NCBI GenBank assembly: GCA_021823045.1
Contig: JAKAPB010000131.1
Location: forward strand, 1 to 6,197
Length of the DNA stretch: 6,197 nucleotides
Source of the DNA: Actinomycetes bacterium
GTDB taxonomy: Bacteria > Actinomycetota > Acidimicrobiia > Acidimicrobiales > Acidimicrobiaceae
Direction of reading: 5' to 3'
A model generated the notes under the pieces. It was not told where the DNA came from, made no database searches, and was given only the letters and a program-made list of their open reading frames with translations. Positions 1 to 5,497 of the stretch are shown in pieces. Position 1 is the first letter of the stretch; each line of letters opens with the position of its first letter. The position numbers and the translations under genes are program-made.

Positions 1-647
1 CTCAAGTAGCTAAGTCTGTCTAACCTGACGAACCCCAAGGTCTCGAGGTGAGGGGTTGGCCACTGACCGTCGATCAGCTCGAAACCTAGCCCTTCCAGGA
101 TTAGAACTAGCCCTACGAATGCCACCTTTGAAGCGTTTGGGGCAATGTGGAACATCGACTCTCCCGAAAACAGTCCCCCAATTGCGACACCGAAAAGTCC
201 TCCAACAAGTTCTCCACCGATATACGCCTCTACCGAATGTGCAATGCCCATATCAAACAGGTCCATATAGTGGCCGAAATAGGCTGGACTGATCCAGTTT
301 CCTTGCTGACGCAGGGTCGCGCAGTAACCCACGACGCTGGAAAATGCGCAATCCACCCTTACCTCAAAGTTCACCAGCACCTTGCGAAGGGACCTGTGGA
401 GCCTTAGCTCCGACCTCGGGAACTCCCCTATCTCCTTGAGCCGGAAAACGCCACGAACGGCGGGGGAGAACCATCCGAGGAGTTCCTTCCCCTCTAGGTC
501 CAGTTCCATGGGAAATATCCCCGCCCGATATCCGTCCACAAGGTGCTTCGCACTCAGCTCCTGACCAACAAATAGCAGGTCATCAGCGTCCGGCTGCTCT
601 CTTACTACTCGAATAACCGAAGATAGCTTCGGAACGGTCTCAGTCAT
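1..647 (-). CDS. aat: Leucyl/phenylalanyl-tRNA--protein transferase, C-terminus cut by window edge
   Basis: This enzyme moves Leu or Phe from aminoacyl-tRNA to the N-terminus of proteins with basic first residues, marking them for ClpS/ClpAP-type N-degron proteolysis in the cytoplasm. The frame is open from the ATG at 647-645 to the left edge, giving 215 residues against about 234 for E. coli Aat, so only the last stretch is missing. Family landmarks occur in order: a DDLLFVGQELS segment near residue 22, GIFPM at 43-47 (usually GIFPW), GWFSP at 58-62, NWIS at 117-120, AHSVE at 136-140, GGLFSGESMF at 157-166 and LIDGQWPTPH at 191-200. The Glu of GESMF (E163) and the Asp and Gln of LIDGQ (D193, Q195) match residues important for catalysis in E. 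coli Aat. The Cys of the E. coli LIDCQ motif is Gly here. No clear Shine-Dalgarno precedes the ATG. The gene is divergent from the carboxylase gene, with no evident metabolic link. Confidence 0.95.
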   Translation of the reverse strand, partial: MTETVPKLSSVIRVVREQPDADDLLFVGQELSAKHLVDGYRAGIFPMELDLEGKELLGWFSPAVRGVFRLKEIGEFPRSELRLHRSLRKVLVNFEVRVDCAFSSVVGYCATLRQQGNWISPAYFGHYMDLFDMGIAHSVEAYIGGELVGGLFGVAIGGLFSGESMFHIAPNASKVAFVGLVLILEGLGFELIDGQWPTPHLETLGFVRLDRLSYL

Positions 648-709
648 TACGCGATGGAATTTGATCAATAGGAAGCTTTTGGTCCATTGGGTTGGTAACC
701 TTTTGGGCT
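648..709. other. Divergent intergenic region between aat and the carboxylase gene
   Basis: This 62-base gap must hold the 5' signals of both divergent genes unless their promoters lie inside coding sequence. I see no convincing -35/-10 pair on either strand. It holds a perfect 8-base palindrome TTGATCAA (661-668), AAGCTT (673-678), and three TTGG copies spread over 679-695. None matches a regulator site I can name. An AGGA at 670-673 is too far from any candidate carboxylase start to act as its ribosome binding site. Confidence 0.4.
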
Positions 710-2269
710 ATGTCGGAACACCCGATGTCTGAAAGACTAGCTGAACTGAATAGACGCAGAAGCGAGGCCCTGAACGCAGGTTCACCCCACGCTATCGAGC
801 GTCAACACCAAAAAGGGAAGATGACCGCCCGAGAGAGGGTCGAATACCTCCTCGACGAAGGATCTTTCCAAGAGCTCGACATGTTAGCCCGGCATAGGGC
901 GCATGGAATGGGCCTTGACGATACTCGTCCATACACCGATGGCGTGATAACCGGTTTTGGGACGATCGACGGCAGGAGAGTTTGCATCTTCTCTCAAGAC
1001 TTCACCGTATTTGGCGGTGCACTTGGAGAGGTATTCGCCGAGAAGATCCATAAAGTCATGGACCTTGCCAGTTCGGTCGGTGTGCCGATGATCGGTCTCA
1101 ACGACGGCGCAGGAGCGAGGATACAAGAGGGAGTGGTATCACTCCACTCCTACGGAGGAATCTTTAGACGCAACGTCAAAAGTTCCGGGGTGATACCGCA
1201 GATAAGCGTCGTCCTGGGGCCATGTGCTGGTGGGGCAGTTTACTCCCCAGCAATGACCGACTTCATCTTCATGGTCAAAGAGACCTCACACATGTTCATC
1301 ACCGGACCCGACGTCGTCAAGACGGTCACTGGTGAGGAGGTCACCCTCGAGGAGCTCGGCGGCGCGATGAGCCATGCTACAAAATCTGGCGTGGCAACTT
1401 TTGTCCTGGACGACGAGAAGTCCTGCCTCGACGAGGTGAAGTATCTGCTTGGCTTCCTACCCGCCAACAATATGGAGGAACCCCCCTACCAGCCTTCGGG
1501 CGACGACCCCGAGAGGTTGGTTCCCGAGCTCTCGACCATGATGCCAGCGAGTCCAAACCAACCTTACGACATGAAGAAGGTAATATCGCTGGTTCTCGAC
1601 GACGGAGACTACCTAGAGTACTTCTCGCATTGGGCCCAAAACATCACCTGCGGTTTTGGTCGTATAGACGGCCACGTGGTAGGGATAGTCGGTAATCAAC
1701 CCGCAGTCCTCGCCGGAGTATTGGACATAGACTCCTCCGAAAAGGCGGCTAGGTTCGTAAGGACCTGCGACTCGTTCAATATTCCGATTGTGACTTTCGT
1801 CGACGTTCCCGGCTTTATGCCCGGAGTAGACCAGGAGTACGGAGGGATCATTCGCCACGGGGCAAAGCTGCTCTATGCCTACTGCGAAGCTACGGTACCG
1901 CGAGTACAGATCATCACCAGAAAGGCCTACGGCGGGGCTTACGTGGTTATGAATTCAAAGAGCGTTGGGGCCGACCTAGCCTACGCCTGGCCCTCTGCGG
2001 AACTTGCAGTTATGGGCCCACAGGGGGCGGTTGAAGTCCTCCACCGAAGGGAAATAGCCGGCTCAGACGACCCGGTCTCACGTCGGCTTGAACTCGTCGA
2101 AGAGTACACCGAGCGTTATGCGAATCCCTATGTCGCCGCAGAAAGGGGATTCGTCGACGATGTCATCGATCCCCAGGAGACCCGTAAGGTCCTCGTCCAG
2201 GCGCTCAAGATACTCAGGACCAAGAGGGAAGATCTGCCGAGAAGAAAACACGGCAACGTCCCGCTGTAA
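710..2269 (+). CDS. pccB: Acyl-CoA (propionyl-CoA type) carboxylase beta subunit, carboxyltransferase
   Basis: The carboxyltransferase subunit moves CO2 from carboxybiotin to the alpha carbon of an acyl-CoA, classically making (S)-methylmalonyl-CoA from propionyl-CoA. The 519 residues match the usual PccB/AccD5 length. The N-terminal half has LAELNRRRSEAL, the KGKMTARERV segment and the CAGGAVYSP oxyanion loop (about 172-180). The C-terminal half has GVLDIDSSEKAARFVR, FVDVPGFMPGVDQE, AYGGAYVVMNSK (about 406-417) and the family ending RKHGNVPL. The residue after GGAY that tunes acyl-chain choice in actinobacterial enzymes (Asp in S. coelicolor PccB) is Val412 here, so substrate range is uncertain. 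ATG 710 was chosen because homologues begin just before the LAEL segment; TTG 692 and ATG 725 are alternatives and none has a good Shine-Dalgarno. The biotin-carrying alpha subunit is not in the window. The gene is followed after 38 bases by an epsilon-like gene, suggesting a two-gene operon. Confidence 0.93.
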   Translation: MSEHPMSERLAELNRRRSEALNAGSPHAIERQHQKGKMTARERVEYLLDEGSFQELDMLARHRAHGMGLDDTRPYTDGVITGFGTIDGRRVCIFSQDFTVFGGALGEVFAEKIHKVMDLASSVGVPMIGLNDGAGARIQEGVVSLHSYGGIFRRNVKSSGVIPQISVVLGPCAGGAVYSPAMTDFIFMVKETSHMFITGPDVVKTVTGEEVTLEELGGAMSHATKSGVATFVLDDEKSCLDEVKYLLGFLPANNMEEPPYQPSGDDPERLVPELSTMMPASPNQPYDMKKVISLVLDDGDYLEYFSHWAQNITCGFGRIDGHVVGIVGNQPAVLAGVLDIDSSEKAARFVRTCDSFNIPIVTFVDVPGFMPGVDQEYGGIIRHGAKLLYAYCEATVPRVQIITRKAYGGAYVVMNSKSVGADLAYAWPSAELAVMGPQGAVEVLHRREIAGSDDPVSRRLELVEEYTERYANPYVAAERGFVDDVIDPQETRKVLVQALKILRTKREDLPRRKHGNVPL

Positions 2270-2298
2270 GAGAGATCACCTGCCACAGACCCCAAAAT

Positions 2299-2303
2299 GG
2301 AGG
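2299..2303 (+). promoter_or_regulatory. Strong Shine-Dalgarno site of the epsilon-like gene
   Basis: GGAGG ends 4 bases before the ATG at 2308. It is the clearest ribosome binding site in the window. It decides the start of the short downstream gene and is the main evidence that this 63-codon frame is translated. Confidence 0.8.
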
Positions 2304-2307
2304 TTCA

Positions 2308-2499
2308 ATGGAAACTGAGATTCCTACCGATCAAGAGGCCATCGCGGCGATCACCGCCGCTTATTCGATGATCGCTCTCTCCACCAACTCCACAGAGGTG
2401 ACCGGCCCGAAAACTGACCCTACGACATGGAGATTTTCAGCTCGGTGGTGGGGTTTGCCCACCACATACGAGAGGCCGAGGCCCTCGCTAATTCGTTAA
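2308..2499 (+). CDS. Small acyl-CoA carboxylase epsilon-like subunit
   Basis: This 63-residue protein lies 38 bases after the carboxyltransferase gene on the same strand. In actinobacteria, acyl-CoA carboxylases often carry a small epsilon subunit (AccE/PccE type) that bridges or stimulates the alpha-beta complex and is encoded beside the beta gene; size and position fit. An Ala-rich, helix-prone N-terminal part (about 6-24, with DQEAIAAITAAYS) leads through a polar Thr/Pro linker to a Trp/Arg-rich tail with WRFSARWW at 41-48 and a final PRPSLIR. Epsilon subunits share a similar layout, an N-terminal helix and a Trp-containing basic C-terminus, but their sequences diverge strongly, so the name rests on context plus layout. 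The GGAGG before the ATG supports expression. It could instead be an unrelated small protein. Its stop lies only 4 bases from the stop of the opposing small gene. Confidence 0.68.
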   Translation: METEIPTDQEAIAAITAAYSMIALSTNSTEVTGPKTDPTTWRFSARWWGLPTTYERPRPSLIR

Positions 2500-2503
2500 A
2501 CGG

Positions 2504-2617
2504 TCACTCGCTAACCAGCAGGAGTTTATAAACCAGCACAAAGCCAAAAAGGGCCCATTGACGGCGGAAGCGACTTCGGATAAGCCATTTCGGATCAAGC
2601 TTCTCCTTCTCACTCAT
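2504..2617 (-). CDS. Candidate 37-residue small single-pass membrane protein
   Basis: I do not recognise this protein. The frame opens at ATG 2617-2615 and closes with TGA at 2506-2504. It begins MSEKEKLDPKW, continues with an Arg cluster (RSRFRRQ, 14-20) and ends in a hydrophobic run from W21 to V35 broken only by K31. A charged N-terminus, a basic patch and then one hydrophobic helix suggest a small membrane protein with its N-terminus in the cytoplasm. It starts 34 bases after the stop of the degenerate GGDEF gene on the same strand, so it could be the last gene of that operon. A weak TTAGG lies 7 bases before the ATG. It nearly fills the 152-base gap between two convergent genes. Against it: the frame is short enough to arise by chance, the ribosome site is poor, and I know no homologue for certain. 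Confidence 0.5.
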   Translation of the reverse strand: MSEKEKLDPKWLIRSRFRRQWALFGFVLVYKLLLVSE

Positions 2618-2651
2618 GAGAAAACCTAAGCTCACACCATTTGGTTTGCTG

Positions 2652-3371
2652 TCAGTTGTTGGGACCCTGGGGAGCGACTATTACCAGGCCGAGACCTGGA
2701 AGTGCCAAGTTGGTGACGGCCTTCTCCATAGCCTCGGTCGCCTTAGTTAGTATCGTTACCGGGTCCATGCCGTGAGTCGGGTAGCTTGCTACACCCGCCG
2801 AAACCTTGACGATTCTGTCGTCTCCATATTTGGACTGTGCTATTTGGATCCGCTCTGCGGTCCATGCGCCCCCGTCCTCGTCCGTATCGTCGAGTATCAG
2901 ACCGAAAACAAAATTCGAGAGCCGACAAACAATGTCTGCTTCCCTGACCGTACGGCTCAATAGAACGGCAAACTTCACTATCAGCTGGTCATTGTCGTAT
3001 TGGCTCTGGATCGAATTGTCGAAGTTGAGCCGAATTAGCACGACCGTGACCGGCCAGAGCCTCCGTCTTGCCGTAGCCACCTTAGGAATCAACACCGCAT
3101 TGAAGAACTCGCCATTTTGCAGGCCCGTAACCGGATCCATTACCGCAGATTTCTCAGATTCTGACGCCAAAGATATAAGTTGTGAATCCTTTTCGGACTC
3201 ATCGCCGCCCCTTCTCACCCGGAGATCTGACACCAATAATACAGACACAGCGGCTGCGGCACACAACCATGCCCCAATAAGTAACGAGGTCTGCCCGAGG
3301 GCGACACCAGAGATCACTACTGCACCACTGGCAACCAGTAGCCCTACTGAGGTGTATCGCCTTTTCACCAT
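2652..3371 (-). CDS. Membrane protein with degenerate GGDEF domain retaining an RxxD I-site
   Basis: The 239-residue form starts at ATG 3371, preceded by AAGAG; a GTG at 3413 would add 14 residues but has no ribosome site. Two hydrophobic segments (about 9-26 and 30-48) form a membrane hairpin, then basic RVRR, a linker, and a GGDEF-family domain from about residue 79 to 220. Family marks are DPVTGLQN (79-86), VREADIVCRL before the signature, and VSAGVASYPTHG (190-201). The signature itself reads SNFVF (152-156) instead of GG(D/E)EF, and the upstream metal and nucleotide residues of the usual LDxDxFKxxND/GHxxGD region are largely replaced. A diguanylate cyclase with these changes should not make c-di-GMP. 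The RxxD inhibitory site (R143-D146) sits exactly 5 residues before the signature, as in active enzymes such as PleD, so c-di-GMP binding is possible. The start lies 54 bases after the mutase stop, implying co-transcription. Confidence 0.85.
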   Translation of the reverse strand: MVKRRYTSVGLLVASGAVVISGVALGQTSLLIGAWLCAAAAVSVLLVSDLRVRRGGDESEKDSQLISLASESEKSAVMDPVTGLQNGEFFNAVLIPKVATARRRLWPVTVVLIRLNFDNSIQSQYDNDQLIVKFAVLLSRTVREADIVCRLSNFVFGLILDDTDEDGGAWTAERIQIAQSKYGDDRIVKVSAGVASYPTHGMDPVTILTKATEAMEKAVTNLALPGLGLVIVAPQGPNN

Positions 3372-3425
3372 CACACTCTTATCGGCACCATTGGAAAAAC
3401 ATTGACACGACACTGGATATTCGGT

Positions 3426-5438
3426 TTATGTATTTGATGTCTGGGTTCGTTGTAAAACCGTCAGCTCAAGCAGGTCTTGCATTATCTGCGTAATCTCAAA
3501 ATCTTTAGGGGTATAGATCCGGGCGACCCCCGCTTCGATGAGTAATTTTTGGTCAGCCTCGGGGATGATCCCACCGACGACGACCGACGCATCGGATCCT
3601 TCAGTAGCCAGTTCGGCGATGATCTGCGGTACGAGTTCCATATGCGAACCCGAAAGGATTGAGATCCCAACCAGATCCACGTCTTCATCACGGGCCGCTA
3701 CCGCAATCTGGTGGGGCGTCAGGCGTATTCCTTGGTAGATCACCTCAAAGCCGGCGTCCCTCGCGGCAACGGCGATCTGTTCGGCCCCATTGGAATGGCC
3801 ATCTAAGCCGGGCTTCGCTACGAGTAACCTGGGGGGACCGCCATCTAACGAACGAGCGGAGGCTGCAAGGTCTTTCAGTACGCTTTCCCGCTTGCCGTAT
3901 CCGCCGACTACCCCAGTGGGTGCCCGATATTCACCAAAGACCTCTCTTAGCGCAGATGCCCATTCACCGGTAGTTCCTCCGGCCAAGGCTAGTTGTATGG
4001 TCGCCTCCATCAGGTTCTCATCTGACCTGGCCGCAGCCTTGAGGGCTTCTAACCTCTCTTTAACCTCACCGGAGTCTCGCTGTTGACGCCAAGCCTCCAC
4101 CGAACAGATCATTTCCGCCTCGACCTTTGGGTCGATAACCAAGTGGGTGCCGAGTTTTGACTCGCTCAGAGGAGATGGCTCGCTATTGACGAATCGGTTG
4201 ACGCCCACGACAGCGAGCTCGCCCTTCTCTATCTTCGAGGTCCTCTCGGACTGGCTGCTTACCAACCTCGCTTTGAGTTCGTCGATGAAGGAGAAGACCC
4301 CTCCCGCTTCCAGTATCTCGTCGAGTTCAACGGTCGCCCCTTCGACGATCTCCTTTACCAGGGAATCCATGACGACCGAACCTTCGAATATGTCTGGGTA
4401 GTCGAGGAGATCCGTTTCGAGGGCCAGGATCTGCTGTATTCTCAGCGACCACTGTTGATCCCAGGGTCTGGGGAGCCCGAGGGCTTCATTCCACGCGGGC
4501 AGCTGAAGTGCTCTAGCCCTGGCATCTCGTGACAGTAGTACGCCCAACGACTCAAGTACGATCCTCGGCACATTGTTCTCTGGTTGCTGCTCCGTTAGAC
4601 CTAGCGAGTTGACCTGCACACCGTAACGGAAACGTCTCAGCTTCTCGTCGGCTACGTGGTAGCGTTCCTGACAGATCTTGTCCCACATCACCTTGAAGGC
4701 GCGCATCTTCGCATTCTCTTCGATAAATCGAATACCCGCATTTACAAAGAAGGAGATCCTCCCGACGACTAGCGGAAACTCAGCCTCGGGAATTCTCCCG
4801 GACTCTTTTACTGCGTCCAGGACCCCTACCGCAGTGGCTAGCGCGTAGGCTACCTCCTGCTTCGGGGTAGCCCCAGCCTCTTGGAGGTGGTAGGAGCAGA
4901 TATTTATCGGATTCCACTTCGGAACCTTGCCAACTGTGTAGGTAATAGTGTCGACTATCAGCCTCTTGGAAGCTTCTGGAGGAAATATGAAGGTACCCCT
5001 GGAGAGGTATTCCTTGATGATGTCGTTCTGAGTAGTACCGGAGAGTACCCGCTCGTCGAGCCCCCTCTTCCTAGCCAGGGCGATATAGAGGCCGAGGAGC
5101 CACGCAGCGGTAGCATTAATCGTCATCGAGGTGTTCATCTTCTCGATCGGAATCCCCTCGAAGAGCTCCTCCATATTCCCTAGGTGCACAATCGGAACAC
5201 CGACCTTGCCAACCTCACCTCGAGCTTGCACGTCATCGGGGTCGAAACCTATCTGGGTTGGCAGGTCGAAGGCGATCGATAGCCCCGTCTGACCCTTCTC
5301 TAGGTTGAGCCTATAGAGCTGATTCGAAGCCTTTGCGCTCGAATGTCCCGAATAAGTCCTCATTACCCACGGGGCATCGGGCTCGTTGAGCCTAGCACTT
5401 TTAACTTGGTCACCCAAAGCAGACACGGCCAAGACCAT
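3426..5438 (-). CDS. ecm: Ethylmalonyl-CoA mutase, coenzyme B12-dependent
   Basis: This enzyme converts (2R)-ethylmalonyl-CoA to (2S)-methylsuccinyl-CoA in the ethylmalonyl-CoA pathway using adenosylcobalamin. Its 670 residues form one chain with a TIM-barrel substrate domain (about 20-520) and a C-terminal B12 domain (about 535-660). The B12 domain shows DGHSNG (546-551, the DxHxxG motif with cobalt-ligand His548), SIL (593-595) and GG (622-623). Y29, R147 and H184 correspond to Y89, R207 and H244 of P. shermanii methylmalonyl-CoA mutase with a constant offset of 60. RTYSGHS replaces the RQYAGFS of methylmalonyl-CoA mutases, and ARALQLPAWNEALGLPRPWD (308-327) closely matches the Rhodobacter Ecm and Methylobacterium MeaA type. 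This favours Ecm over methylmalonyl-CoA mutase. AAAGG abuts ATG 5438 with no spacer, so TTG 5432, with 6-base spacing, is a possible true start. The gene follows the dehydrogenase by 59 bases. Confidence 0.94.
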   Translation of the reverse strand: MVLAVSALGDQVKSARLNEPDAPWVMRTYSGHSSAKASNQLYRLNLEKGQTGLSIAFDLPTQIGFDPDDVQARGEVGKVGVPIVHLGNMEELFEGIPIEKMNTSMTINATAAWLLGLYIALARKRGLDERVLSGTTQNDIIKEYLSRGTFIFPPEASKRLIVDTITYTVGKVPKWNPINICSYHLQEAGATPKQEVAYALATAVGVLDAVKESGRIPEAEFPLVVGRISFFVNAGIRFIEENAKMRAFKVMWDKICQERYHVADEKLRRFRYGVQVNSLGLTEQQPENNVPRIVLESLGVLLSRDARARALQLPAWNEALGLPRPWDQQWSLRIQQILALETDLLDYPDIFEGSVVMDSLVKEIVEGATVELDEILEAGGVFSFIDELKARLVSSQSERTSKIEKGELAVVGVNRFVNSEPSPLSESKLGTHLVIDPKVEAEMICSVEAWRQQRDSGEVKERLEALKAAARSDENLMEATIQLALAGGTTGEWASALREVFGEYRAPTGVVGGYGKRESVLKDLAASARSLDGGPPRLLVAKPGLDGHSNGAEQIAVAARDAGFEVIYQGIRLTPHQIAVAARDEDVDLVGISILSGSHMELVPQIIAELATEGSDASVVVGGIIPEADQKLLIEAGVARIYTPKDFEITQIMQDLLELTVLQRTQTSNT

Positions 5439-5460
5439 CCTTTAGCGATATCCGGTCGTC

Positions 5461-5483
5461 CGCCAAACGTTAACCGTTCGGCG
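5461..5483. repeat. Inverted repeat between dehydrogenase and mutase genes
   Basis: Two 9-base arms, CGCCAAACG (5461-5469) and CGTTCGGCG (5475-5483), flank a 5-base centre TTAAC. They pair at 8 of 9 positions; the ninth is a G-U wobble in the minus-strand transcript. The repeat lies in the 59-base gap, ending 22 bases before the mutase ATG. On the transcribed strand it is not followed by a U run, so it is not a typical intrinsic terminator. It could be a regulator operator, a processing site, or an mRNA hairpin that differentially controls the mutase. Confidence 0.55.
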
Positions 5484-5497
5484 ATCGAAAGCCTTGA

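Noticed and set aside
56..564. Three short overlapping plus-strand frames (56-292, 147-407, 382-564)
   Set aside because: They lie antisense to a continuous minus-strand frame with clear Aat motifs. The minus frame has no stop inside the window, so it is easily overlooked.
2513..2538. Direct repeat AACCAGCA (2513-2520 and 2531-2538)
   Set aside because: Only 8 bases long, and explained by repeated Leu-Val codons in the hydrophobic helix of the minus-strand small frame.
2598..2632. Interrupted stem-loop (TTCTCA/TGAGAA with outer AGCTT/AAGCT) as a bidirectional terminator
   Set aside because: The stems are short and AT-rich with internal mismatches and no U tract. The element overlaps the start of the 37-residue frame, where it might at most affect initiation.
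2904..2918. Frameshift or sequencing error as the cause of the missing GGDEF signature
   Set aside because: Family residues continue in the same frame on both sides (VREADIVCRL before, GLIL then VSAGVASYP after), so the signature is substituted and not shifted.
2806..3405. 199-residue plus-strand frame opposite the GGDEF gene
   Set aside because: Its translation is Ser/Thr-rich low-complexity sequence with no domain, while the minus strand shows an ordered TM-plus-GGDEF protein. It is a shadow frame.
3426..5438. Methylmalonyl-CoA mutase large subunit
   Set aside because: The fold and catalytic residues fit, but the diagnostic blocks match the Ecm/MeaA subclade better.
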